A DNA stretch of 64,000 nt. Origin: Gammaproteobacteria bacterium. GTDB lineage: Bacteria > Pseudomonadota > Gammaproteobacteria > SZUA-229. Shown here piece after piece: positions 1-8,252 of the stretch. Within the stretch, counting starts at the first letter, position 1; each line of letters begins with the position of its first letter. The stretch covers positions 1-64,000 of the forward strand of contig JAPHSS010000004.1 of assembly GCA_026195255.1 (NCBI GenBank), in the 5' to 3' direction. Below the pieces are notes generated by a model. The model was given only the letters and a program-made list of their open reading frames with translations. It had not been told where the DNA came from and made no database searches. Made by a program: the position numbers and the translations under genes.

Positions 1-1
1 A

Positions 2-949
2 CTCGCCACTCAGGTGGCTCGTGCAGAGCACGATGTGGTGTTATGGGATATCAATCCCGAACACGTGAAAAACATGCAATTAACCCATCGCAATCAGCAG
101 TATTTACCTGATATATCACTTCCCCGGTCACTAAAATTTAGCGATCAGCTTGAAAAAACAATACGCGAAGCCGATACCCTGCTCATTGCTATCCCAAGCC
201 ATGCAGTACGTGGTTTTCTGCAGAAAACCAAACAATGGATACGCCCTGAGCAACACATTGTCTGGGCGACTAAAGGCCTTGAAGAGGGTAGTGCGAAACC
301 AGTACATGAAGTGGTAGCAGAAGAAATACCTGGGTGTAAATCAACAGCGGTTATTTCCGGCCCCACATTTGCACTCGAAGTCGCTAAAAATTTACCAACC
401 GCAGTCACCGTTGCAGCTAGTAGCCATGCCATTGCTGATGAAGTCGCCAGCTTTTTACATTATGGTAACTTCAGGGTTTATACATCTGAGGATATGATAG
501 GTGTAGAACTCGGTGGCTCACTTAAAAACGTACTTGCGATTGCTGCCGGCATAGCTGACGGACTTGGCTTTGGCTCAAATACCCGAGCCGCTCTTATAAC
601 CCGGGGCCTGAACGAAATTACGCGTCTGGGTATTGCCATGGGAGCTAATGCAGAAACCTTTATGGGGCTCGCGGGCATGGGTGATCTTGTTCTCACCTGT
701 ACCGATAATCAGTCGCGTAATCGTCAAATGGGCTTAGCCCTTGCTGAAGGCCTGAGCATTGAAGCCGCTAGAGAAAGAATTGGCCAGGCTGTAGAAGGCG
801 TTAAAACCGCTAAAGAAGCCTGGTTACTGGCACAAAAATATAATGTTGATATGCCTATCATTGAGCAGGCTTATAAAGTTTTATACGAAGAAAAAGCACC
901 AAAAGAGGCTGTTCATGATTTATTAGGACGTGAGGCAAAATCAGAATAA
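2..949 (+). CDS. gpsA: NAD(P)-dependent glycerol-3-phosphate dehydrogenase, 5' end cut by window
   Basis: Cytoplasmic enzyme that reduces dihydroxyacetone phosphate to sn-glycerol-3-phosphate for phospholipid synthesis. The visible part begins just after the N-terminal nucleotide-binding glycine motif. The frame is open from base 2, reading L-A-T-Q before a GTG at 14, so that GTG is internal and the true start lies left of the window. Family signatures follow: IAIPSHAVR, WATKGLE, ISGPTFALEVA, the catalytic-region ELGGSLKNVLAIAAGIADG and NTRAALITRGLNE, then GLAGMGDLVLTCT. The end at 949 gives a normal C-terminus. It converges on pqiC with only 15 bases between the stops. Identification is secure; only the extreme N-terminus is missing. 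Confidence 0.95.
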   Translation, partial: LATQVARAEHDVVLWDINPEHVKNMQLTHRNQQYLPDISLPRSLKFSDQLEKTIREADTLLIAIPSHAVRGFLQKTKQWIRPEQHIVWATKGLEEGSAKPVHEVVAEEIPGCKSTAVISGPTFALEVAKNLPTAVTVAASSHAIADEVASFLHYGNFRVYTSEDMIGVELGGSLKNVLAIAAGIADGLGFGSNTRAALITRGLNEITRLGIAMGANAETFMGLAGMGDLVLTCTDNQSRNRQMGLALAEGLSIEAARERIGQAVEGVKTAKEAWLLAQKYNVDMPIIEQAYKVLYEEKAPKEAVHDLLGREAKSE

Positions 950-964
950 ATTTATAAACAAAAA

Positions 965-1555
965 CTATTCTGATTTAATATCGTGTTGTTTAGAAATACT
1001 AGTTGATACTTTTTCAGCTAATTGAATAACAAGATTGCTCATGACTTCTGCCATATCACTATACTTTTTACCTTTTAATTTTTCTGTAAATGAAAAAGAG
1101 TTTTCAAGTATTTTGTTATTACCCTTGCCATCTAAAATAAGATAAACACCTTGTAAAACACTTTCGCCACCAAGTTCTCCATCAAACCTTCTAATATGCA
1201 CTTTCACCTGATAGTCAAATTTTCGATATGACGACCATGGTGACACATCCACATGAGCCGTTTTTAGATTATGCGCCAGCTCATTTGCAATCAAAATACT
1301 AATGTTACTCTCTAAACCACCCGCCCATCGATGAAAGTCAGCAAGTTCTATTGTATAGTCGCCTGTACGAGTGACTATTTCAGGACGATCAATTACATCA
1401 GGCAAATCCACCTTCCATACACCTACGGAAACACTGTCTTGCTCATAAGTTTCAACACTACGTTCCGCACTTAATATATAAAAATTTGTTTTTGGTGATG
1501 TGCCACATGCAGACAAAAACAAAACACTTACTGCCACAAAAATTTTAAGCAACAT
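965..1555 (-). CDS. pqiC: PqiC-like outer-membrane lipoprotein of the Pqi intermembrane transport system
   Basis: Lipoprotein of the PqiC/YmbA family (DUF330), the outer-membrane partner of the PqiB MCE tube that links inner and outer membranes for lipid traffic. I start it at the ATG at 1555 (196 aa), which has a purine-rich GGTGGGG ribosome site just upstream. A TTG at 1573 would overlap the pqiB stop but has no such signal. The signal peptide ends in the lipobox LSAC (Cys17), followed by the family phrase TNFYIL. Later VDLPDVIDRPEIV and the C-terminal region match the family pattern. It is the last gene of the pqiA-pqiA-pqiB-pqiC operon. The broad annotation would be ABC-type transport auxiliary lipoprotein. 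Confidence 0.85.
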   Translation of the reverse strand: MLLKIFVAVSVLFLSACGTSPKTNFYILSAERSVETYEQDSVSVGVWKVDLPDVIDRPEIVTRTGDYTIELADFHRWAGGLESNISILIANELAHNLKTAHVDVSPWSSYRKFDYQVKVHIRRFDGELGGESVLQGVYLILDGKGNNKILENSFSFTEKLKGKKYSDMAEVMSNLVIQLAEKVSTSISKQHDIKSE

Positions 1556-1569
1556 ATTCCCCACCTGGT

Positions 1570-3108
1570 TCAATTTGTAGTTTTACCTTTTATGAGCGCC
1601 TCTGGGTGGCGCTCAAGATATTCAGATACAACCCGAATCGAACGCGCCGCTTTACTTAATTCGTTCATTGTTTCGTTAGCCTGTACTCCAGTCATTCCAC
1701 CTTCTTCCACATTTAACGAATTAATCAGGTTATTTATATTTTTAGTAGCCTCATCTAAATTCCCACCTATACTTTCAACCGGTAACGACTTCAATCTAGA
1801 CAAAAGTTCATTTACCTGTTTTATAATGCCTGTTACCGTTTCTGGCACGGTAGGCACAACAACAAAACCAGTCTTATACTCAAGACGTTTTTTATCAACC
1901 TCAGTAAATACGTCTAAAACTATTAACGATTGACCGGTTAATATGTTGCTTTTTAGTTGTGCCCGCATACCCTGCTCAACCATATGCTCAAAATATTGAT
2001 AAACATTTTTTATACGCTCTTTGCGACTCAAGTTTTCATCAACTGTTTTAACTGGTAAACGCTCTGGTTCAATATCGACCATTGCAAATGTAATAATATT
2101 ATTTCTATCATCATTTGCTTCAACACCTACGTCTACAACCGTGCCTAATCGTATACCTTTATATTCAACTGGAGCACCAACAGAAAGCCCACTTACACCT
2201 TCTTCAAAATAAAGTTTCATGGGGGCACCAAAGGTTAATATTTCTTCTATTTCAGGCCCTTCCTTATTATGCAGTGTATATAAGTTATTCTCTTTTGCCT
2301 GTCGGCTTTCGGCTGGAGCGTTATCATTTGTAAAAGCAATACCGCCTGCCAGCAATGAGCCTATTGACTCCATATTAAAATCAAACCCTTTCGCACCCAG
2401 TTCAATATTTAAACCTGAGGCATTCCAGAAACGAGAATAGTCAGTAACAAATTTATCATGCGGGGCCTCAATAAAAACTTCTATTTCTACATGGCTGTGA
2501 TCATCGACCAGCTCATACCGGGTTACACTACCTACGTTTATACCTCTATACTTTACTGGCGAGCCCCTGCTTAATGAACCAAGACTGTCTGAATTTAAAA
2601 GATATTTTGTTCCCGGGTTGCCTAGTTGATATATTTGTGGTGATTCCAAACCCGTAAATTTTTTAACCGGTTTACCACCTTCACCCGGATCAATCTCAAT
2701 AAAAGCGCCACTTAACAAAGTATCCAGTCCACTTACACCTTCCACTCCAACTCGTGGCTTAACCACCCAAAATTGTGTTGTATCTGTTAATCTTTCCCTG
2801 GATACTCCCGTTAACTCCATTACTACAATAACTTGCGATAAATCTTCTGAAAATTTAACTTCAGTCAGCTCTCCCACTTTTACATTGCGTAATTTAACGG
2901 GTGTTTTTCCAGCCTCAAGACCCGCTGCGCTTTTAAATGTAACCTCGACAAAGACATTCTCTTTAATTGCTCCTTTAAAAACTAACCAGCTCCCCATTAA
3001 GGCAGCGATTATTGGTATTACCCAGACAGGTGAAATAGATTTTTCTCGTGTTTTCAATTTTGCTTTTGGAATTTTGTCTAAAGTTATTATTGATTCTTTT
3101 TCTGTCAT
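1570..3108 (-). CDS. pqiB: PqiB-like MCE-domain intermembrane transport protein
   Basis: A 512-residue MCE protein. The family forms a periplasmic hexameric tube, anchored in the inner membrane, that carries hydrophobic molecules such as phospholipids between membranes. One transmembrane helix (about 27-45, VWVIPIIAALMGSWLVFKGA) is followed by three MCE domains. Each carries the typical pattern of a Gly-rich turn and K-(L/Y)-R/K-(N/G)-x-x-V-G, near residues 50-140 (AGKTPVKLRNVKVGEL), 165-270 (GSPVKYRGINVGSV) and 290-400 (GAPVEYKGIRLGTV). A C-terminal helical segment follows. Its ATG overlaps the TAA of the upstream pqiA frame by one base (TAATG), so translation is probably coupled to pqiA. 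That matters because the pqiA frame has an internal stop. Confidence 0.92.
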   Translation of the reverse strand: MTEKESIITLDKIPKAKLKTREKSISPVWVIPIIAALMGSWLVFKGAIKENVFVEVTFKSAAGLEAGKTPVKLRNVKVGELTEVKFSEDLSQVIVVMELTGVSRERLTDTTQFWVVKPRVGVEGVSGLDTLLSGAFIEIDPGEGGKPVKKFTGLESPQIYQLGNPGTKYLLNSDSLGSLSRGSPVKYRGINVGSVTRYELVDDHSHVEIEVFIEAPHDKFVTDYSRFWNASGLNIELGAKGFDFNMESIGSLLAGGIAFTNDNAPAESRQAKENNLYTLHNKEGPEIEEILTFGAPMKLYFEEGVSGLSVGAPVEYKGIRLGTVVDVGVEANDDRNNIITFAMVDIEPERLPVKTVDENLSRKERIKNVYQYFEHMVEQGMRAQLKSNILTGQSLIVLDVFTEVDKKRLEYKTGFVVVPTVPETVTGIIKQVNELLSRLKSLPVESIGGNLDEATKNINNLINSLNVEEGGMTGVQANETMNELSKAARSIRVVSEYLERHPEALIKGKTTN

Positions 3109-3731
3109 TATTCTGCTTCCGATTTATCCCACAATAACCTGGGGTCAAACGCCATGGCTGAAAACATTGTTAATATTACCATTGCAGAAAAAGCCAAAGC
3201 TGCGGGTCCAGGTATTATATAACTTAATTTTCCTAATTGAATTAACGACGTTAGTAATGCAACCACAAATACATCGACCATAGATCATTTTCCTATTACC
3301 TCGGCTATCACGTATAATCGTGTTTTTTCTCTTTTTCTTAAATCACTGCCTCGATGCACCATTATTAATAAATATCCGATCGAAATTATTTTTAATAATG
3401 GTAACAATACACTGGCAGAAAAAATAACAAGCGCCAGTGGCCAGTCTCCGTGAGCTAAAAAGTAGAATATGCCACTTATTATAGTATCTGTGCTTTCACG
3501 TCCAATAGCACCCGTAATCATAATAGCTTCTGTATTTGCCGGTATATACATAATGAAAGCACTGATTAAAAATGCCCATGCTCTATTGGTGCTATTGTAT
3601 TTTCTATAATGTATTTTTGAATTACAACGCGGGCAATTTGCAGTTATATTGTTATCTAGATTAATCACCTGGTCACATACATGACAACCCGCCAAACCTA
3701 AATCTTTTGCTCTGATAATTTGATTACTCAT
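3108..3731 (-). pseudogene. pqiA: Second PqiA-domain protein interrupted by an in-frame TGA
   Basis: Integral inner-membrane PqiA-domain protein, partner of PqiB. From ATG 3731 the frame reads a zinc ribbon (Cys16, Cys19, Cys33, Cys36) and membrane helices, then meets TGA at 3287-3285 (codon 149). The same frame continues at once as S-MVDVFVVALLTSLIQLGKL and runs to TAA at 3110-3108 (DPRLLWDKSEAE). That tail is the conserved end of PqiA proteins, where the broken codon is normally Trp (GxWSMVDVF), so the change is TGG to TGA. A fresh ATG lies six bases after the stop, so restart could make a 57-residue tail. Options are a nonsense mutation, a sequencing error, readthrough, or a split but working protein. 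The upstream 148-residue part alone lacks the last helices. Confidence 0.8.
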
Positions 3732-4356
3732 ACTGTTCACCGTTATTGCTTTTATCTAAACGCGCCCAAAGCATATGCATTTCAATAGATGACATGGCAA
3801 TCGCATAAAAAATAACGAAGCCAACTAGCGCACTAAAACCAATACCTAAAACCACATTTGCTAATGACACCAGCTTCACAATGGCAACAAGAATGGCTAG
3901 CAAATACACATCCATCATAACCCATGGCAACAACCGACTAACCCATATTAAAAGTGCTCGTGTTAAGTGCCATTTTTTATTGAAATATATTGAAAGAAAA
4001 ATATACAACAAAGAAAATACACAAAACCCTGGAAACACAACACTACTCAAACCCACAATCGTTGCCAGGATCGGGCTGCCTTCTATAAAAAGTATATGAG
4101 TTGTTTCAATTAGTGTTGTTTCTCGATCTATGCCAGCAATATTAAGTTGCATAACTGGATAAATATTCGCGATAACAAAAAATATTGCGCAGGCCAAAAG
4201 AATTGCCAACGGGAATTCAATTGGGGATTTTGAATGTTTAAATAAACGCACACCACAACAGATACAGGATGCAATATTTCCTTTTGTTATATGAGAAACA
4301 TCCTGTAAAGCGTCACATGCACGACATACTGTTAATAGCTGGTTTTTCTCTTCCAT
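3724..4356 (-). CDS. pqiA: PqiA-domain inner-membrane protein, first copy
   Basis: A 210-residue inner-membrane protein with one PqiA domain. Cysteines 11 and 14 (CRAC) and 31-34 (CICC) form the N-terminal metal-ribbon typical of the family. About four hydrophobic helices follow (residues 50-70, 95-125, 130-165, 170-195), with the family phrase LPWVMMDVYLLAILVAIVKL. In E. coli one 417-residue PqiA carries two such domains; here they are two genes whose ends overlap (TATGAGTAA), together equal to one PqiA. It is the first gene of the pqi operon and is intact, unlike the second copy. The mechanistic role of PqiA beside PqiB is not settled in the family; lipid loading is the usual proposal. Confidence 0.85.
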   Translation of the reverse strand: MEEKNQLLTVCRACDALQDVSHITKGNIASCICCGVRLFKHSKSPIEFPLAILLACAIFFVIANIYPVMQLNIAGIDRETTLIETTHILFIEGSPILATIVGLSSVVFPGFCVFSLLYIFLSIYFNKKWHLTRALLIWVSRLLPWVMMDVYLLAILVAIVKLVSLANVVLGIGFSALVGFVIFYAIAMSSIEMHMLWARLDKSNNGEQYE

Positions 4357-4490
4357 AAATACCTGGCTCGACTGTCCTCAATAGAACTGTAGCACATGCG
4401 TTGTTAGCTTTTAATTATATAGTTTGTTTTGACTATATCTTCGAATAATGAATTTTAAGTTTGCTTTCACTAAAGATGTTTCTCACTTTC

Positions 4491-4543
4491 GAGCTTGTCT
4501 CGTTCCCACCGAGGACAGTGGGAGCGAGACGAATGACAAGCTC
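4491..4543. repeat. Perfect-armed palindromic hairpin element
   Basis: Outer arms GAGCTTGTC (4491-4499) and GACAAGCTC (4535-4543) are exact complements. Inner arms GTCTCGTTCCCAC (4497-4509) and GTGGGAGCGAGAC (4518-4530) match at 12 of 13 positions. The loop is short. There is no T-run on either side, so it is not a classical terminator. GC-rich palindromes of the GTTCCCAC type are common dispersed repeats in gammaproteobacteria; a REP/MITE-like origin is inferred. Confidence 0.6.
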
Positions 4544-4570
4544 TTATAACTACACCAGGCAAAGCGGCAA

Positions 4571-4749
4571 TGCATCATCTCCCTCGGAGAAAGCTCTCGT
4601 TTTTTGAGCCCTGCCCCCTAAACCCATACCACTGTGAGCTGATAGTCTCGTGAACCGACTCCGTAAAACTCTTGATGGCATCAATCAGAGGACAGGGCGC
4701 CCCATATCTGTTGAAACTGGGCGGCGACCTTTCCCCGAGGAATATGCTC
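4571..4749. repeat. Imperfect inverted-repeat element, related to the one at 36268
   Basis: The left end at 4571-4593 (core CATCTCCCTCGGAGAAAG) is roughly complementary to the right end at 4728-4747 (CTTTCCCCGAGGAATATG). The left end also resembles the left arm of the hairpin at 36274-36296 (core CATCTCCTTCGGGGAAAG), followed in both by a T-rich stretch and CCC-rich bases. The two loci therefore appear to carry long and short versions of one dispersed element. Neither has a transposase. Confidence 0.45.
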
Positions 4750-4765
4750 TTAGACAGGGCATAAC

Positions 4766-5230
4766 TTACACTGCTCCGTCAAAACCTTGTTGTCGCCATG
4801 CTTCAAAAACAATGACGGCAACAGAATTCGATAAATTCATACTCCGACTTTCTGGCAACATGGGAATTCTGATAACTTGCTCAGTAGGCAGACCATTTAA
4901 ATAACTTTCTGGCAAACCCCGTGTTTCAGGGCCAAATACAAATGCATCTCCGGACTCAAAGCGTGCCTCACTATAGTTCTGTGAACCTTTAGTTGAACAG
5001 GCATATACACGCTTAAAATTATTTTCTAACAGGCATTCATCGAGACTTTTCCATACTTTCATTTTTGCAAATTCGGCGTAATCCAGACCCGCTCTGCGTA
5101 GCTTTTTATCATCTATCTCGAAACCTAAAGGCTCTATTAGATGCAACTGCCCACCCATATTCGCGCATAAGCGAATAATATTTCCTGTATTAGGCGGAAT
5201 CTCAGGTTCATATAGAATAATAGATATCAT
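4766..5230 (-). CDS. trmL: tRNA (cytidine/uridine(34)-2'-O)-methyltransferase TrmL
   Basis: SPOUT-class (SpoU/TrmH family) methyltransferase of 154 residues, the normal size for TrmL (YibK). It adds a 2'-O-methyl group to the wobble base of tRNA-Leu isoacceptors, using S-adenosylmethionine. The sequence begins [23 protein letters not shown] with the NTGN motif, then [21 protein letters not shown]. The C-terminal knot motifs FGPETRGLP and [20 protein letters not shown], followed by YEAWRQ-like FEAWRQQGF, are all present. It stands alone, with its start facing the pilus regulator across a 160-base gap. Confidence 0.95.
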   Translation of the reverse strand: MISIILYEPEIPPNTGNIIRLCANMGGQLHLIEPLGFEIDDKKLRRAGLDYAEFAKMKVWKSLDECLLENNFKRVYACSTKGSQNYSEARFESGDAFVFGPETRGLPESYLNGLPTEQVIRIPMLPESRSMNLSNSVAVIVFEAWRQQGFDGAV

Positions 5231-5390
5231 TAATATTTCTTTAAAATCAAGGCTTTAATCGACTTTCTTTATGTAAAACAATAAATAGCTTGTATTAGCC
5301 ATTGACTAAGTTGTATTTTAGGTCTAAAAACTCTCTTATAAAACAATTATTTAGGGCTTTTTTACCCTGAGCATACTACCTACTGGTGAT

Positions 5391-6791
5391 ATGAAAGAAA
5401 ACATGCAAAAGCCTACCGTATTACTTATAGATGATGACCCATTAATTACAGAAAGTATCGGTTTTATTCTTAAAAAGCATTACCAGGTTATTTCGGCTGA
5501 ATCCCGTGCAGAAGCAAAGATAACACTAGCTAAATTAGACACTAAACCAGAGCTGGCACTGGTAGATCTTGGTTTGCCACCTCTACCCCATGAGCCGGAT
5601 GAGGGTTTCGCTTTAATTGAAGATTTACTGGCTCATAATTCACAAATGAAAATACTGGTTTTATCCGGCCAAAGCGATGAGGCAAATATGCATCATGCAT
5701 TAACACTCGGTGCGGTAGATTTTATTCCGAAACCTGCTGACCCAGCATTATTGCTTAGCAGGCTAGATCATCAACTGATGCTCAAGCAGGTTGAAACAAA
5801 ACGCCGGGATACAAATGAATCATCCCTTATTATTGGGGATAGCGCATGTATTTCTGCTCTTCGTGAACAAATTAGTCAATTTGCAGATACCATATTCCCG
5901 GTATTGATTGAAGGTGAATCCGGCACCGGAAAAGAGCTGGTTGCCAGTGCATTACATAAACAAAGTAAACGCGCCAATGAGCCTTATCTTGTTATAAATT
6001 GCGCAGCAATTGCTCCCGAATTACTCGAATCCCAGTTATTCGGCCATGCAAAAGGCGCTTTTACCGGCGCAGATAAATCACATAAAGGCTTTTTTGAAGA
6101 GGCTGGTAACGGCACCCTGTTTCTCGATGAAATAGGCGAAATGGCTTACGATCTTCAGGCTAAATTATTACGTGTATTAGAAAGCGGGGAATATCACCGC
6201 ATAGGTGAAACACGCAGTATAAAATCTCAGGCACGTATCGTTGCTGCGACTAATAAATTACTGCAAGCAGAAGTTTCTAATGGCAATTTTCGTTCTGACC
6301 TTTTCCACCGTTTAAGTATTTTGAAAGTGCACATGCCACCGGTGCGTGAAAGAGAAAATGATAGCCTGTTATTATTACAGCATTTTTTACAGTTCTATGC
6401 TGATTCTATAAAACCAGTTGAGCTTGATAAGGCGGCAACACTCGCCTGGAAAGCTTATGATTTTCCGGGTAATGTTCGCGAATTACGAAATATTGTTATT
6501 CGTTTATGCACAAAGTACCCGGCACAGGTCATAAATACAGATCAATTAAAACAGGAACTTGAACAACAACTCACTTCAGAAACAGATAATACAGAACAAA
6601 ACATGTTCAGTAGCCAGTTGATACAGCAACAAATAGCCAGTGGTGAGTTTAATTTAAACTTAAAACTAAAAGAACTTGAAGAATTTGTTATACAACAGGC
6701 AATGCAGTTATATAACGGCAATCTCAGTAAGGTAGCAAAAGCACTACAAATTAACCGAACAACTCTTTATAGTCGGATGCAAAAAAAATGA
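5391..6791 (+). CDS. Sigma-54-dependent response regulator heading the pilus locus
   Basis: A 466-residue NtrC-type activator. The receiver domain (about 8-125) has the acidic pocket at D14-D16 and the likely phosphorylated Asp59 in LALVDLGLPP. The AAA+ domain (about 145-380) has Walker A GESGTGKE at 175-182 and the sigma-54 contact loop GAFTGA at 222-227, so it should open sigma-54 promoters. The C-terminus is a Fis-type helix-turn-helix (LSKVAKALQINRTTLYSRMQ). No histidine kinase gene lies beside it. It ends 20 bases before the MshM-like gene, so it probably controls or is co-transcribed with the pilus genes. PrsR-like regulators of exosortase loci are close relatives, but no exosortase is present here. 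An in-frame ATG at 5403 is an alternative start. Confidence 0.85.
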   Translation: MKENMQKPTVLLIDDDPLITESIGFILKKHYQVISAESRAEAKITLAKLDTKPELALVDLGLPPLPHEPDEGFALIEDLLAHNSQMKILVLSGQSDEANMHHALTLGAVDFIPKPADPALLLSRLDHQLMLKQVETKRRDTNESSLIIGDSACISALREQISQFADTIFPVLIEGESGTGKELVASALHKQSKRANEPYLVINCAAIAPELLESQLFGHAKGAFTGADKSHKGFFEEAGNGTLFLDEIGEMAYDLQAKLLRVLESGEYHRIGETRSIKSQARIVAATNKLLQAEVSNGNFRSDLFHRLSILKVHMPPVRERENDSLLLLQHFLQFYADSIKPVELDKAATLAWKAYDFPGNVRELRNIVIRLCTKYPAQVINTDQLKQELEQQLTSETDNTEQNMFSSQLIQQQIASGEFNLNLKLKELEEFVIQQAMQLYNGNLSKVAKALQINRTTLYSRMQKK

Positions 6792-6811
6792 TAAACCAAA
6801 ACGGGTGATAT

Positions 6812-8245
6812 ATGTATCTTGAACATTTTGGCTTGCAAAGACCGCCATTTAAAATCACACCAGATACCAGCATGTTTTATAGCGGTAATAAACGTGGTGC
6901 GGCTTTAGAAGCATTGAAGTATGCCATCTCTTCAGGGGAAGGCATTATTAAAGTTGTTGGTGAAGTCGGCTCAGGTAAAACCATGTTATGCCGCATGCTT
7001 GAAGTCGAACTGGGTGAAAATATTGAAGTGGTATACATTGCCAACCCCAGCCTGTCACCTGAAAATATTCTGCATGTTATCGCATTTGAATTAAAACTTA
7101 ATATCACTTCTGAATCCAGCAAGCTGGAAGTGATGCAAGCACTGCAAAATTATCTATTAGAAAAACATGCCCATAATAAACAGGTTGTTGTGTTTGTTGA
7201 AGAAGCCCAGGGTATGCCAATTGAGACCCTGGAAGAAATTCGCCTGCTCAGTAATTTAGAAACTAACGACGACAAGCTTTTACAGATGGTTCTATTTGGA
7301 CAGCCAGAGCTGGATGATAAATTACGCAATAACACTATTCGTCAGTTAAAAGAACGCATTACGCATAATTTTTACCTCGACCCTTTTCCAGCACAGGATG
7401 TTTATAATTATTTAAATTTCAGGATGCGCGCGGTTGGTTATCATGGCCCCGATTTATTTTCGCCAAAAATGGCCAATAATATTGAACGTAAATCAAATGG
7501 ATTAACCCGCCGCATAAATATACTTGCCGATAAAGCATTACTCGCTGCTTATTCAGACGGTGGACATGACATAAAAACTAAACACATCAGCCTGGCCGCT
7601 AAAGACAGTGATTTTGGACAGGATATTATCTGGCAACCAGTAGCGAAAGCACTCGGTGTTTTGCTGATTATTATAACCTCGATATGGGTCGGCACACTAT
7701 TACCCGGCATTATGTCAGTAACTGATAGATCGCTAACGCCTGATCAAGAAGATGCAACTCAACTACCTGCACAAATAACTCCAACTGATAACCCGGCACC
7801 TGCTGTTGAAACCAGGCCGTTAAAGCAGATCGCAATATCTAAACAGGCGGAGATTCAGCTATCTCCTGTTATTTCTTCAGATATACAAATACAAAATATA
7901 CTCACTGAGCGTTTACAACAAACGGCTATCTGGCTGAATAATGCACTCGATGATAGTTATACAATCCAGCTAATACTGCTAGATAGCGAATTAGAAAATG
8001 ATGCTATTCGCTTTCTTAAAATGACCAGTGGTTACCTGAATACGCAAGACATCTATATCTATGAAGTCTCAATCCGCGGGAGAATGTTTTACAGTGTGCT
8101 ATACAATGAGTATACAGAACGTAATCAGGCTACAAACCAGTTACAACAGCTGCCGCCTCGTCTTAAGAAAAGTAACCCCTACTTAAGAACCATAAAAGGC
8201 ATAAAGGCAGATATTAAGAAAACCAGACAACCGGGAAATCTCTGA
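6812..8245 (+). CDS. mshM: MshM/ExeA-like AAA ATPase of the pilus system
   Basis: A 477-residue AAA protein of the GspA/ExeA/MshM group, thought to help assemble the secretin by acting on the cell wall or inner membrane. The N-terminus MYLEHFGLQRPPFKITPD is the family signature. Walker A is GEVGSGKT at 50-57, and Walker B lies in VVVFVEEAQ near 125-133. One membrane helix follows at about 280-300 (VLLIIITSIWVGTLLPGIM). The region after it (about 310-477) is a periplasmic segment with no recognised peptidoglycan-binding repeat. It is followed after 7 bases by the secretin gene, as MshM and MshL are neighbours in Vibrio, though in reverse order. Confidence 0.85.
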   Translation: MYLEHFGLQRPPFKITPDTSMFYSGNKRGAALEALKYAISSGEGIIKVVGEVGSGKTMLCRMLEVELGENIEVVYIANPSLSPENILHVIAFELKLNITSESSKLEVMQALQNYLLEKHAHNKQVVVFVEEAQGMPIETLEEIRLLSNLETNDDKLLQMVLFGQPELDDKLRNNTIRQLKERITHNFYLDPFPAQDVYNYLNFRMRAVGYHGPDLFSPKMANNIERKSNGLTRRINILADKALLAAYSDGGHDIKTKHISLAAKDSDFGQDIIWQPVAKALGVLLIIITSIWVGTLLPGIMSVTDRSLTPDQEDATQLPAQITPTDNPAPAVETRPLKQIAISKQAEIQLSPVISSDIQIQNILTERLQQTAIWLNNALDDSYTIQLILLDSELENDAIRFLKMTSGYLNTQDIYIYEVSIRGRMFYSVLYNEYTERNQATNQLQQLPPRLKKSNPYLRTIKGIKADIKKTRQPGNL

Positions 8246-8252
8246 CAAAGTG

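Larger units (their letters stand above)
4357..4765. other. Intergenic stretch between trmL and the pqi operon
   Basis: About 410 bases without a supportable gene. It holds a long hairpin (4491-4543) and a larger imperfect inverted-repeat element (4571-4749), listed separately. The left part (4357-4490) should contain the pqi promoter on the minus strand, but no convincing -35/-10 pair stood out. An open frame at 4650-4904 plus runs across the end of trmL and has no coding features. Confidence 0.6.

Noticed and set aside
2885-3283. Plus-strand open frame of 132 codons opposite pqiB/pqiA
   Set aside because: It lies antisense to the conserved PqiB start and PqiA tail, shows no ribosome site or protein-like motif, and is explained as a shadow.
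3285-3287. Alternative genetic code (TGA as Trp) or selenocysteine to explain the pqiA TGA
   Set aside because: TGA ends many genes here cleanly, including ATGA overlaps in the pilus and mod operons. The expected residue is Trp, not Cys, and no selenocysteine-type hairpin follows.
4650-4904. Plus-strand open frame of 84 codons
   Set aside because: It runs through a repeat element and antisense into trmL; no recognisable protein features.
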